A stretch of 64,000 nucleotides of DNA from Adenophora triphylla var. japonica (GCA_022495995.1 JAFEMH010000925.1:248001-312000); one strand, 5' to 3'. Shown: positions 1 to 11,442, numbered from the stretch's first letter. Program-made: numbers and translations. Notes: a model not told the origin generated them from the letters alone.

Positions 1-29
1 TTCTTGTAACATTTGTCAATGTTCACAAC

Positions 30-357
30 AATAGAATTTAACAACTTCTTTCAAGAAGCTCTATTGTTTTTATCTTTGTGACTTTTGTCACTATTGACAA
101 TAATAGGATTTAACAACTCCTTTTAAGAAGCCCTATTATCTTTGTCAATACATCATTGAAAAAATTCAACGTTAAAGACTACATCTTTTAACGTTCATCT
201 TCTCAACATAGTTCCAACGAACTATTCAATTTTTCTCATTATGATTTTATGAACCATAAGAAAGTTAAAGATTACATCTTTCAACTTTCAATTTCTCAAT
301 TTAGTTCCTACGAACTTTTCGATTTTTCTCACTATGATCTCATGAACCATAAGAGAT
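30..357. repeat. two short tandem duplications
   Basis: A ~70-bp unit (ATAG-A/G-ATTTAACAACT...AAG-AAGC-CTATT) is present twice at about 30-150. A ~93-bp unit (TTAAAGA-TACATCTTT...ATGAACCATAAGA) is present twice at about 173-265 and 266-357. Copies are imperfect, roughly 80-85% by eye. They lie inside the probable LTR fragment. Confidence 0.65.
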
Positions 358-1233
358 ATATCACCCATTCTATAAACAATAGAAGTGGCATCTCCACAAC
401 TATTTTACACAATCATCGCAACATCCTTGATATTCTTCCATGAGTTCATTATATGTTCAAAATATTTTTTCCTTTCATAGACTGTTTTGTTCAGAAAATT
501 TTATCTTCATCTCCAGATAAAAGATTTCGATCTTCACCGTCCAGATTGTTCTTATATGAGATTAGAACATGCTCACCAAATTTGAGCTCGATCCAACGGT
601 TAACGAAGCAGGAAATGTTGTTTCACTAAACCTGGTCAAGAAAAACCTGTGCAGAAATTTTCTTGATTTCTTTATCATTGTTTTCCCGTCCCTTTTCAAT
701 ATTTTCTCCCGTAGCCACCACGCTACAAGAATCCTGTAATCTGCAATCCTTTCTCAACAAAGAGATTTAGTCTTAAGATTGTTGGATAAAATCTTGTAAA
801 TATAGAAAGGAAAACAAATTACAACATTGAAAATACAATATACAACAATTCTGAAAAACATAGATACAACCGTATTTGATCTCTTCATTGGGTTTGTCCA
901 TCTTTGATCTCTTGTATCCGAGTCGTGTGAGAACACACTCTCCTTAAGACTAATTCGTCCTCCTCTCTACGAGTGCTTGAGGTTTCAACGGGCGTTAGTC
1001 TCCCAGGATAAAACGGATTAACCGAAACCACTCCGCACTTGAGCTTTCCGGCGAAATGAACTAATATGCTTGGACAATATCACCATTCCAAATTATTCAA
1101 GGAGGGCAAAGGAAGAAGATGAACAAATTGCAAAAGGATAGAAGAAGATTGATGGGAAAGCTTCTTTTTGTGTGTTTTTCTCTTTTTTTTTTCTATTTTT
1201 TCTCTCTTTTTCTTCAAAGAGTTGTGGGTATTT

Positions 1234-1241
1234 CTTTTATA
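1234..1241 (-). promoter_or_regulatory. TATA box of the minus-strand LTR fragment
   Basis: TATAAAAG on the minus strand, about 430 bp inside the putative LTR start at 1672, is the expected place for an LTR core promoter. This is inferred from sequence only. Confidence 0.4.
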
Positions 1242-1754
1242 GCTCAAAACTCCCCAAGGATTAACTCTCCAATTAATCCACATATTGATGATCATCTTAA
1301 TTCAACAATTAACCTTGCCATCAATTTCTTTTTGGAGTTTCATTTGCCAATCATAAATGGACATTAAACTTGGAAGTTATTCTTGAAATTAATCTTGAAT
1401 TAAAAGAATTATAATTCAATAAAAAATGGCCAAAACTATCAACTAGTTTTTCCATTCTTTTCACATGTGAGACAAACTCACATTTTCAACTTCCATCCAT
1501 TTATTTAAGCTGCAATATTTTTATCATTCAATCTTCAAATTGAACAAATAAAATATCATTTTCATGTTCTCACGGAGTAGAATATGAACCCACAATAATC
1601 TTTGTCCAACGACAAACGATTTTTCCAAGGAAATGTACACAATTTCCTTCACACACAACATACTTTTCCAACAGTAATGTGGATGTCACTTGATGCGCAT
1701 TTGTCATTTCAATGTGTCCAATATATTTAATCTTCAAAGGCATCCCCTAAATTC

Positions 1755-2529
1755 CACTTTAAACCTTGCTCAAATTTGCCTTATTTTTAATACATAAATT
1801 AAATTATTAATAAAAATAATGATACATTAATTATTATCTACTATAATTATTTTTATTTTCATGAAACAAATTAAATAAAATTTCAAACACAAAAATACAA
1901 TTATTTTTTCATTTTATTGATTTATTATTATAATAAAAAATAAAATAATTAAAGTCAATTCTATATAGCACCATTATCTTTTAACTTTTCATTTTAACTT
2001 TTCATTTTTCTTTTATTTACCTTTTATTTGAATATTAATTCTTATTATTTATGTCTAAAGTATTAATTGATAAAGTAACACACTATTTATTATTATATAT
2101 CCTATAGTTTTCAATAACAAAAAATTAAAGAATATTAAATTATAAATAGAAAAAAGTATAAAATGTAACTTAGACACGGTTATACCAAATAAATGCAATA
2201 TATAAGAAGTAAAAAAACCCATAATATGATAAGTAAAAAATAATAATCTTCCAATATAATGATGAATTGAAGAAAAAATAAGAGTTAAAATGAAAAGTTA
2301 AAAGATAAGGATGCTATATATGTGACATTAATTTTTTTTATTATTAAAATATCAATAAAATTTATTATGAAATAATAATTGTATTGTTGTGTTTGGAATT
2401 TTGTTAATAGTATCTTTTAACGAAAATGAAAAAAGTATTGTAGAAAATTATTAATTATATTACAATTTTTATTTAATAATTTAATTATATATTAAAAATA
2501 GGAATTTTTTTAAGCAAGGGTGTAAAGTG
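1755..2529. mobile_element. foldback / long-TIR MITE
   Basis: The sequence from 1755 (CACTTTAAACCTTGCTC) reappears inverted up to 2529 (GCAAGGGTGTAAAGTG). The inverted similarity extends inward for about 280 bp on each side and includes the paired blocks ATCTTTTAACTTTTCATTTTAAC near 1976 and its complement near 2290. The element is AT-rich and has no coding capacity. A clear target-site duplication was not found, so the superfamily is unresolved and the ends are accurate to a few bases only. Confidence 0.6.
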
Positions 2530-2607
2530 TTAATGATGGAATACCTTGAGAGGTTTAACATATTGAAATAACATTATCACGTGACGTGTACAAGGCCAAT
2601 TCACATA

Positions 2608-2887
2608 CTCCCTCCGTCCCAGCGAAGAAGCGTTTATTTCGCTTTTTGGGCGTCGTTTAAAAGCGGCTTTAAAAGGAAACCTTAAATCACTATTCTCTCC
2701 ACTCATTCTCTCTCCTACTTTACTTTTACACTCACAACATTCTCTTTCTTACATCACCTCCCACTCATTCTCTTTCCTATTTAATTTTTCATACTCACAA
2801 CATTTAAACTTTTTCTCTTTCCTACATCACATTTCTTATTTTGCGTGCCCGACTAATTTGATGGCTCTTTCGCTAGGACGGAGGGAG
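2608..2887. mobile_element. Stowaway-type (Tc1/mariner) MITE
   Basis: The 280-bp element has terminal inverted repeats CTCCCTCCGTCCCAGCGAA / TTCGCTAGGACGGAGGGAG and is flanked by TA on both sides (2606-2607 and 2888-2889). The CTCCCTCCGT terminus and TA duplication are the hallmark of plant Stowaway MITEs. The interior is CT-rich and non-coding. Confidence 0.9.
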
Positions 2888-3328
2888 TAGTTTTTTTAAC
2901 GTCTGTTTGTGCCGGAATAAAGCGGAATGATTTGATAATTAAAGTTCCACTTTATCTTCCCTATTTTGGCCTATTTTGGCCTATTTTATTCGTCAAATTC
3001 CCTTATGGCCCACTACTTTGTGTGGGATTCATTTATTTTAAAATTCATCACGTCATTTGATCCCCCTTTGAGGTGTGGTCTCTCTCATTTATCTTTTTAT
3101 CGTTAGACTATTCTCATCAGTTCCCGATTCAATCTAACCTCAAATAAAATATTAATTTCTTTCACTTTCATATATATACTTCCAATCTTATATAATTTAT
3201 ACTTTCATCAGTGATCCAACCCAATCCAACCCAGCCCAACCTTTTAAAAATAAAATATTTATTTTTTCTTTACTTCAACTTACCTAAAATACTTATCATT
3301 TTATTTTTTAAAATAATGTATTAGTAAT
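2888..3328. other. non-coding spacer, nothing recognised
   Basis: AT-rich sequence with a short direct repeat (CCTATTTTGG twice, then CCTATTTTAT) near 2960-2990. No convincing open frame or transposon terminus is visible. Confidence 0.5.
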
Positions 3329-3781
3329 GAGTGCGTCTGGGGAGAAACGCGTTTCTCCGTCGCATATGGAGAAACGGGGCTTATTATGTCGCGCGACGTA
3401 AGTAGCCAGTTTCTGAATATCCTTTACAAAGCTTCTGGATATCCAGAAGCTTTGAAATGGATATTCAGAAGCTTTGTAAAGGATATCCAGAAATCAAGTA
3501 TTTTTTCTGGATATCCTTTACAAAGCTTCTGGATATCCAGAACATTGAATATGGATATCCAGAAGCTTTGTAAAGGATATCCAGAAAAAATATTTGATTT
3601 CTGGATATCCTTTCCAAAAGCCTTTTATCCTTTTAAACTTCCGGATATCCTTTCCAAAGCTTCTGGATATCCAGAAGCTGATGAAGTGATATCCAGTTTT
3701 TGTGCTAGGTGTGTCGCGCGACATAACAAGCCCCGTTTCTCCATAAGCGACGGAGAAACGCGTTTCTCCCCAGATTTTGTG
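3329..3781. mobile_element. MULE-like MITE with palindromic interior and 9-bp TSD
   Basis: Inverted repeats of ~60 bp run inward from CTGGGGAGAAACGCGTTTCTC (near 3337) and end at its complement (near 3771), including the internal TGTCGCGCGAC motif on both arms. The 9-bp direct repeat ATTAGTAAT flanks the element at 3320-3328 and 3782-3790, as in Mutator-like elements, although the outermost ~7 bases of the two ends do not match. The interior is a series of GGATATCC-centred palindromes. A 170-codon open frame crosses it, but it only reflects the repeats and is not annotated as a gene. Confidence 0.7.
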
Positions 3782-3790
3782 ATTAGTAAT

Positions 3791-4010
3791 AATATTTTTA
3801 AAATTACCCGTACAATTATTAAAAATAATTACCCATACAATTATAAAAAAATAAATTTTGATATATTTTTTATTTTTTTAATTTATATAATTATATAAAA
3901 TACACTAGTTTTAAAAATATATTTATATAAACACAAAATCAAAATAATTTGGTGAAACAAAAAAAAAAATAAAATTAAATGGTGACCCAACCGGGGCCAA
4001 CCCCAGAATC
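3791..4010. other. AT-rich spacer
   Basis: Low-complexity AT-rich DNA with no recognisable element. It ends where the ~186-bp tandem array begins. Confidence 0.5.
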
Positions 4011-4743
4011 TTCATTTGCATGACATGACAACTTATTCTTAACTATAGTAAGGAATGCATATCTTGCTAACCTTACTATTAACTTGACTTCTTGTTTTTT
4101 TTTTTTTTTTGTTCACTTCCTACAAACCGAATCTAGAATTCAGACGGATATCCAAAATCACATATTCTTATTTCCCAACTTTAATTGTTTTTACTAATTC
4201 CTCATTTGCATGACATGACAGCTTATTCTTAACTACTAAGGAATGCATATCCTGCTAACCTTACTATTATTAACTTGACTACTTACTTTTTTTTTTGTTC
4301 TCTTCCTACAAACCGAATCCAGAATCCAAACGAATATCCAAAATCACATATTCTTATTTTCTATCTTTAATTGTTTTAACTGATTCCTCCTTTGCATGAC
4401 ATGACAACTTATTCTTATCTAGTATGGAATGCGTATCCTGCAACCTTACTATTAACTTGACTACTTACCTTTTTTTTTGTTCTCTTCCTACAAACCGAAT
4501 CTAGAATCCAGACGGATATCCAAAATCACATATTCTTATTTCCCAACTTTAATTGTTTTTACTGATTCCTCATTTGCATGACATGACAGCTTATTCTTAA
4601 CTACTAAGGAATGCATATCTTGCTAACCTTACTATTATTAACTTGACTACTTACTTTTTTTTTTTGTTCTCTTCCTACAAATCAAATCCAGAATCCAAAT
4701 GAATATCCAAAATCACATATTCTTATTTTCTATCTTTAATTAT
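4011..4743. repeat. ~186-bp tandem array, left part (4 units)
   Basis: Units begin with TTTGCATGACATGACA at about 4015, 4205, 4391 and 4573, so the period is 182-190 bp. Each contains TTCTTAACTA-TAAGGAATGCATATC, a poly-T run of variable length, CTTCCTACAAACCGAATC and GGATATCCAAAATCACATATTC. The array is cut by Gypsy-1 at 4743 and continues at 17571. Confidence 0.9.
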
Positions 4744-5512
4744 TGATGATGCCAAAATCGTCAAATCAGCCCAAATCCAAGCGTCGAATGCTCCGGCGAT
4801 TGCAAGGCCTGAAATTAAGAGAGAACACGTAAACTAAGCCGGGGCGGATCCGGCTAAAGGCCCTCCGGCGTGAGAGTAAGTTCACGGTTGATATTAGAGA
4901 AATCAAATTGACGAGAGTTTCTCCAATGTAAAAAGTAACGTGCGAATAATGAGCCGTAGGGCGTGTATTTATAGGAATGGATTGAAAGAATCCATGTTGG
5001 AATAAACTTGTAAAGAGATAAGATATAATTCTAATAGAATTATATCTTGTTGAGGAGTCATTGTTTGACTTGAATTGATGTTGATAAGTAGTATTTCTGA
5101 TTGGATAATGATTGTAGAATCCTTGTTTGATAAGGACTCAAGTGTATTATCTTGCTAAGCTAGGACGCCTTGAGGAAGGTAAATGTTTTTCCTCGGCCTT
5201 TGGCAAATGTGCCGAGGAGAACGATCCTGCTTCCTCGTCACTTGATGAATGACCGACATGAAATTATGCCGGGGAGAATACTTTTGTTTCCTCGGTAATT
5301 GGTGACATGCCGAGCAAAGGACTTTTCTATCCTCGGTAATTTAGACAGGCCGGCCCAAGAATAGCGACATAATGTCAAGGTAAATGTTCCTCGGCATACG
5401 AGGAAGATAATGCTCGGCCCTAATACTTGATGAATATATAATATCCATGGCCCAATATAGTTGGGCCCAGGTTCGAGCAAACCCATGTTCGTAGCTCGGT
5501 TTATACCGTTCA
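4744..5512 (-). repeat. Gypsy-1 3' LTR
   Basis: Nearly identical to 16810-17570 apart from scattered substitutions and short indels. On the minus strand it starts TGAACGGTATAAAC and ends GGCATCATCA. A TATAAATA box lies at 4973-4966. The polypurine tract (AAAGTTGGGGGCCAC on the minus strand) abuts it at about 5513-5528. Confidence 0.93.
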
Positions 5513-5528
5513 GTGGCCCCCAACTTTC
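5513..5528 (-). other. Gypsy-1 polypurine tract
   Basis: The minus strand reads AAAGTTGGGGGCCAC directly before the 3' LTR. A purine run with TTGGGGGC at this position is the usual second-strand primer site in Tat-type elements. Confidence 0.6.
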
Positions 5529-5748
5529 TAGCTCGGCTTAGACGAGTAGAAAGTTAGCTCGTCCTCGGCATCTGGGATACGAACAGGTTTTACACGCGTC
5601 ATTGGTGGGTATCTGACGGTTACTATTCTGATGATGACATGGGGCCCCCCAGTCTTGTCACGCCTTGATAACTGTGTTTAACATTTAATTCTTGGGGCGC
5701 CTCACCCGAATCTACGCTTTACCCATGGGTCGACCCGATTTGGGGAGG

Positions 5749-5756
5749 TATAAAAG
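5749..5756 (+). promoter_or_regulatory. TATA box of the Gypsy-1 antisense gene
   Basis: TATAAAAG on the plus strand, 237 bp inside the 3' LTR, is followed after ~30 bp by a CT/A-rich stretch suitable for transcription start. A leader then ends in a spliced 5'-UTR. It points towards the plus-strand gene at 6149 and is antisense to gag-pol. This position and context make it a plausible independent Pol II promoter, but no expression evidence is available. Confidence 0.6.
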
Positions 5757-6148
5757 CTAAAACCCCTTTCATTTTACTCTTTACAAACCCCAAGCAATTG
5801 AGATTTGAGAGCATTTGGCAAGAAAACTCACCGGCGAACACAGCAATCTTCAAACCCAGTTCCCGGCGAGCTTGATTTTTCCGACGAAGTTGCTTTCTGC
5901 ATTGATTCCATTCCTTCTTGCAAACTCAGGTATGAAATTTCTCTTTTTCTCACAACTTCCTTTCATGTCCCAGCGTTTTCTAGGGTTTAGGAGTGATTTT
6001 GTCCATGCCAAGAACCGCCATTGTTGAAGGTTGAAGCTTTTCTTGATAAAAACTTTAAAAACTTCAGTTCTTTAATTCTCTTTGCATTTTATATGAAATT
6101 TCTGGAATATTGAATGAACTCCCCCTTCGTTTTTGATTCCCCTTAGAA

Positions 6149-9068
6149 ATGGCTAGATCTTGGGACCATTCTCCCCGATTCCGTTATGGATATCATACTG
6201 GAAATTTGAGGGTTTATCGAAGAGAAAGGGGTCCATGGTTGATGCTGACCTTGGATGATATAAGCAAGCAGTTGAGGGGTTATGGTCGCTCTCGTTTATT
6301 CATCCAATACCCGGATTCTACAAGAATAGATAGGATTGATTCCGGGTCACCAAATATTATAGTGTTTGGGGATAGGGCTGAGATGGTGGAGCACATCGAA
6401 CTGTTCTACCCGGCCTCCAATCGCGAAATGCGTGAGCGTGCATGAGGTACGGCCCTCCTCGGCCTTATGAAATGACGAGGAAGGAGATCTTCCTTCCTCG
6501 GCCTTATGGAATGACGAGGAGGGGAATCTTCCTTCCCCGTCATTTAATCAGCCATTGACGAGGTTAATAATTTGGTCTCCTCGTCTTTATGCAGATATGA
6601 CGGGAAGAGAAGGAGAGCCCTCCTCGTCTACTCAAATAGTTAATGCCTTCGTTGAAGGTGCTCAAGCTGATGCCCGCCTTGTCCGACGAAGAAGCCGAGG
6701 AGCAGGTAGCCGAGGAAAGCAAATTGAGAGGGCACCAAAACCTGGGGATCCCATGATTGAGAAGTTGTACTCCAAGTACAAAGTGGATCGTGCTGAATAT
6801 AAATTAACTTATATGGGCAAGATAGAGCCGAAGACGGAGAAAGAAGAGACGGCCTTCTATTATAGCCAAGATTACGTCCATTTTTATTTCAAACAGCTTC
6901 CAACAAGGACTCCGTCTTCCCTAGACCCCTTCATTTGTGAGTTTTGGACGATGTAAAGGCGATGCAGAGCCGTCTTTGAGGAACCAATGGTACTAGGGTT
7001 TTGGTTAGCTTTATCATTCTCGCCGTAGTTTAGGCTATGAGCCGACCATGGGAGCCTTCCGTCACTTCTACATTGTCCAAGTCATCAAGGAACAATGGTC
7101 GGTAGTAATTAGGAGTGCGATAGGAAACCAAAATTGCTCCTCCCCATGTCTAGTAAAGTTCCAGCCGGGATAACCATGTTATCCGCGTTGAGAGCCGCCA
7201 AGGCCGGGAGTACCAGCCTCCTTGTGATGATCCAACCTCCTCCTTTGCCGTCCAACAATATGGGTGGACCAAAGATTTGACTCCAGGCGATGCGGGAAGA
7301 GTTTGCTAGGGTAGGGGTCCTGGATCGGAAGCAAGTCGAATCCTCGGACCATTTCTATATCCAGGCAGGATTGATGCCGGGGAACGAGGATGGGGTAGCT
7401 CCCCTCGTAAATGTTAAAAGAGGGCGTCGCTTCAACGATTGGACGGTACATCCAGGCTTCGTATTTCACGAGGATTGTATCAGGTGCCATGATGAGCGTC
7501 CCCGTGACCAATGTATTGGAGCACCTAACATTGTCGGACGTAAATTTTTATCTTACACTTGTAATTTTTGTCATATTATTTTGCTCGTACTTGACCTTGG
7601 GCTTCCTTGCTCGTACTTGACCATTTCTTCCTTGTCTTTTACAGATCTGACCACCGAGGAAGAAGCTACCCTTGCAATGGAGAGACTGAGCCCTCAGGAG
7701 CTAGTGAAGAGGAAGAGGAGGTTGAGCAAGAAAGCCGCTTTAACAGAAAGGAGGGAGGATACTAATGCTCGTAACCTCATCCTTAATGTTCAGACTGACC
7801 AACCCCTCCCCCTTAAATTGCACGGGGAAGTGGATGCCGAGGATCCTGCTGCTGATAATCAATCCAATCCATCAACTGTAGAGGGGCATAGCCTCCATGT
7901 TGATGCCGAGGAAGAAGCAACCGAGGGAGCTAACCTCGTCCAAAGGAGGTCCTCCAAAAGAACTCCAAGTGCCGGCGCCGAGGAGCCAGGGCGCCAAACG
8001 GGCAAGCGTCGGTGTGGCCCCCGAGGTTGATGCTCCCCTCCCTTGACCGTTCGATCGGTCAAGACTATTGAAGAGGCTGATGAGCTGGCAAAAAATATGT
8101 CTCTTGGCATTCCTCGTCTTAAGGGACTCCCCCTGTTGGCAAGGGAGGGACCCTTGGTGAGATTGGGCCGAGCTCCCATCCAAAGGGCCATGGACGAGGA
8201 TGCTTATGAAACCCTTTGCAAAGAGGGTCCTAATGAAGATACTGTGCTTTGCCACAAGGGACTCCTGCTTGCAGAGGTAAATGTTGATCCCTTTCTTGGG
8301 CTAGTATCTTTGATATTGGATTTGTCTCCCTAACGATGATTTTATCTTTCAGTTGGCTTCAGTCACGGCGTACGAGAACGTCTTTGGCCAAGAAGAAGAC
8401 AAGGCGCCCGAATGAGGCCAAGGCAAACTCAAGCAAAGAGCGAAAAAGAAAAGTCTTCCTTGGCTAAACTTTTAGAGGCCAAGGATGCCGAGCTTGCAGC
8501 GGCCAAGGCCAAGCGAGTTGGCCGAGGTAAAAAGGGCCGAGGAAGAAAGATCAAAAGCCGAGGAACATCTCCGGCTCAAAAATGAAGAGCTTGCCTGTGC
8601 CGGGCGTATAAGGTCGAGCTTCGGACCAAGGCCGAGGAAGCCGAGGCCAAGTGCCGAGGATTGGAAGCTACCCTTCCGGCTAGGGAGGAAGAGGCCGTAG
8701 CTCGGTTCAAGGAGAGCTCGGCTTTCAAAGAACCGATGATGGCCGGCTCGGTTTCGCAGAGGCTGTTGACGAGCAAACAGCCACCATGTTCGAGGACGGC
8801 TACCTCCACTTGGCCAGGAGCATTTGAGCTGATCCCTCCACTGGTCTTGACATCAACAAGATTGCCCACCTAATATGCCGGATCAATATGCCGAGGAGGT
8901 CGGGGCACTCCATCACTTAGTCCCTTATTCTCGAGAGCAACCTGGAGCTAATAGCCGCCAAGGATGCCCATGCTTGTAGGGAAGTGTGGAAGCCGGCCGT
9001 TGTCCCCCGGCAATATTAAAGACCTAGTGGAGGCGATCCAAGACGCCGACGAGCCTGAGGACCTGTGA
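6149..9068 (+). pseudogene. Gypsy-1 antisense gene (Tat-type aORF, gypsy-type transposon protein-like)
   Basis: A multi-exon gene on the strand opposite gag-pol. A 5'-UTR intron runs from donor CAG|GTATGA at 5930 to acceptor CCTTAG| at 6146, three bases before the ATG at 6149. Coding blocks follow at 6149-6445, 6595-6956 (acceptor TTATGCAG at 6594), ~7020-7540, 7645-8276 (acceptor TTTTACAG at 7644, donor GAG|GTAAAT) and 8353-9068 (acceptor TTTCAG at 8352). The middle contains GAFRHFYIVQVIKEQW-like sequence. The last exon encodes an Ala/Glu/Lys-rich coiled coil and ends EAIQDADEPEDL-stop. This layout resembles the antisense ORFs known from Tat retrotransposons (the family annotated as putative gypsy-type transposon, PF04195). 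In-frame stops and frameshifts (6443, ~6957, ~7990, ~8415) make this copy a pseudogene. Its function is unknown. Confidence 0.65.
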
Positions 9069-9588
9069 GGCCGAGGGAAGGGGGAACAAATTGAGCGGAA
9101 GTCCGATGCTCAAGCCCATCAAACGACCCTTCCTCCACCTCGGCTCCAATAATACTAGCCGGCTAGAAGAGCCTTTTGAGGATGCTCAGCCATCTTAGGA
9201 TAGTTTTTCCTTTTTTGTTTCTTGTAATAGACAATAGGATCTTGTAATTTCCATTTGAATATCAATGAAAAAATCCTTTGTCATTATTCTGTCACTTTAC
9301 TGACTTGACAATATTTTTGTATGCTATGCACTAGCCTTAGGAATGTGGGATCCGAGGAAGGTCCCTTGTTCCTTGTGGAACAAGTGGTTAGGCCGAGGAA
9401 GATTCCTCGGCTGTAACTATACTCGTACTTTATTTGGGCCGAGGAAGTGTTCCTCGGCTTTGAATGTTGTAAACTTGAATCAGAGTAGATTCATGGTGGG
9501 AGGTTTATCAAGCCATTAGGCCGAGGAAAGTCCTAGGCCTTGGCCGTTAGTCTCCTAAGTCGAGATGGATCCTTGACTAGGAGAGTTG
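9069..9588. other. 3' flank of Gypsy-1 antisense gene
   Basis: Non-coding stretch with TTGTAATAGACAATAGG and AATATCAATGAAAAAATCC (near 9220-9275), which could serve as 3'-end or polyadenylation signals for the antisense transcript. It also holds degenerate GGCCGAGGAAG-T-CCTCGGC palindromes that lead into the 42-bp array. Confidence 0.4.
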
Positions 9589-10012
9589 TAAGCCATCAGG
9601 CCAAGGTGGTTCCTAGGTCTTGGCTGCTTGGTATCCTGAATCAAGGTGGGCCCTTGACAGGATATACTGAGGGCCATCAGGCCAAGGAAGATCCTTGGTC
9701 TTGGCAATTGGTAAGCCATCAGGCCAAGGAAGATCCTTGGTCTTGGCAGTTGGTAAGCCATCAGGCCAAGGAAGATCCTTGGTCTTGGCAATTGATAAGC
9801 CATCAGGCCAAGGAAGATCCTTGGTCTTGGCAATTGGTAAGCCATCAGGCCAAGGGAGATCCTTGGTCTTGGCAAATTGGTAAGCCATCAGGCCAAGGAA
9901 GATCCTTGGTCTTGGCAATTGATAAGCCATCAGGCCAAGGAAGATCCTTGGTCTTGGCAATTGATAAGCCATCAGGCCAAGGAAGATCCTTAGTCTTGGC
10001 TATTGTGTATCG
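9589..10012. repeat. 42-bp tandem array in Gypsy-1
   Basis: GCCATCAGGCCAAGGAAGATCC... units start at 9673, 9715, 9757, 9799, 9841, 9884, 9926 and 9968, an almost invariant 42-bp period (one unit has 43). A diverged copy precedes them at 9592. Each unit contains the inverted pair CCAAGGA / TCCTTGG. Because 42 is divisible by three, frames stay open on both strands and give spurious repetitive proteins. The array sits between the antisense gene and the end of pol. Confidence 0.95.
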
Positions 10013-10222
10013 GAGAGTCTGAGGTAATGCCCTCATCTTCCTGTGCTGGGGTGAAGAGCTGATAGATAGTTGCTTTGCATGTTGGAAGAAATTGCTTTCG
10101 TAGAACTGAAATGTGATTACATCAAACTGCAATCCTATCAACTAAAAAGACAAAAAGAAAACAAGAGACCGAAAATAAAAGACCGAAAATAAAGAGCTAA
10201 TCTATTACAAAAATAAACTAGA

Positions 10223-11310
10223 CTAGTGATAATATTTTCTAAGGTTGTCGGAATGCCATGGATGCTTGAGATCCTTCCCCTCCTTGGTCCTTAATCTGTA
10301 GGTCCCTTCTCGAATGACTTGAGTGATGATATAGGGACCTTCCCAATTTGGGGAGAGCTTGTTTTGTTCTCGCTTTCCGACCAAAGTGGCTTCGATCTTT
10401 CTAAGTACCCAATCGCCCACTTGGAATACTCTTTTGATGACCCTCTTGTCGTGATATGCCTTGGTCCTTTGCTTGTAATTCACCATCCTCATCTGCGCAG
10501 CCTAGTCGTTTTTCATCTATCGTGTCCAGTCTAGGAGCCTATTGACCTTGTTGACTTGCTCATCATAATGGGAGTTCCTTACTGTAGGGATGGCCATCTC
10601 TCGCCGGTGCCATAGCCTCGTAACCGAAAGTTAGTGCGAATGGGGTTTCCAGTTGGCCCCGGTGGTTGTGCGAATGTAGCCCATAAAGCTAGGGGAAGTT
10701 CGTCCAACCATCTACCCTCGCGTCCTTCAAGGTTCTTGGTGAGGGCGGTTAGGACCAGTTTGTTGGCAGCTTCTGCTTGACCGTTGCCTTGGGGTCTGCT
10801 AACTGAAGATTTTGCATGGCGTACTTTGACTCTTCCCACCCGCTTGTAAATGCCGTGGAGAATTGGAGGCCATGGTCGAAACAATTGTATGCGGAAGGCC
10901 AAATCTGCACCGAGATGTTGTCATGAACAAAGTTGATCGCATTCTCTTCCGTTATCTTGGCCAATGCCTTGGCTTCTATCCACTTGGAGAAGTAATCAAC
11001 GGCTACTATCACGTACTTGCAATTACCACGGGCGGGTGGGAAGGGTCCAATGAGGTCGATCCCCCACAGGTCAAATGGCCACGTAGGTATTACAAGTGTT
11101 TGCTCGACCGCAGTAGTCTTGGAATGTCGAGAACCTTTGGCATTTGTCACATTTTCGAACATAGGCATGCGCGTCTTCCCTTAGGTTTGGCCGCAGTAAC
11201 CTAGCGCTATGATTTTGTCGCCTAAGGTTCTCGCCCCCGGTGTCCGCCGCAAACACCTTCATGTACTTACGCCGGGAGGTTCTCGGTTTCCTTGGGATAG
11301 ACACACCTTA
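10223..11310 (-). pseudogene. Gypsy-1 integrase (broken)
   Basis: Minus-strand fragments in several frames: a zinc-binding region with [10 protein letters not shown] near 11140, the catalytic core with [14 protein letters not shown] and [16 protein letters not shown] (about 11080-10940), and [13 protein letters not shown] near 10770 supplying the catalytic Glu. The C-terminal part has VGDWVLRK and LSPNWEGPY (10430-10300). At least four frameshifts or stops separate these blocks, so no functional enzyme can be made. The end of this block is the end of pol. Confidence 0.85.
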
Positions 11311-11442
11311 GCAGGGGCTTCGTGAAAGATCTTCTGTAGAGGATTCCGTTCATCACCACGAATCTTGGAGACCTCTTCTTGATAAGCTTGGCTCGAGCAT
11401 CGTCTTCTCGGGAGTTTCTCCTTCTCAATGTATTCGATGTAG

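Larger units (their letters stand above)
1..1672 (-). mobile_element. probable LTR fragment, minus strand, truncated by window start
   Basis: Read on the minus strand, this block starts with TGTTGGAAAAGTATG, a typical plant Ty1/copia LTR start, at position 1672. It has a TATAAAAG box at 1241-1234 followed by a purine-rich leader. The region around 560-620 resembles the tail of a copia LTR or leader. No primer-binding site or matching second LTR lies in the window, because the element would continue to the left. The two open frames here (249-443 and 1119-1367) have no recognisable content. The lineage and the inner boundary are not determined. Confidence 0.4.

Noticed and set aside
1119..1367. 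82-codon frame that could be a small secreted protein
   Set aside because: The hydrophobic stretch comes from a poly-T/CT tract within the probable LTR leader; no conserved features.
3386..3898. 170-codon frame across the palindromic MITE
   Set aside because: It follows the GGATATCC palindromes and runs into AT-rich flank; the opposite strand is equally open.
9673..10010. CRISPR-like appearance of regularly spaced repeats
   Set aside because: The repeats are contiguous 42-bp units with no unique spacers, in a plant retrotransposon.
9540..10022. Repetitive protein frames on both strands across the 42-bp array of Gypsy-1
   Set aside because: The 42-bp unit is divisible by three, so any frame without a stop in one unit stays open. 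There is no start context or family similarity.
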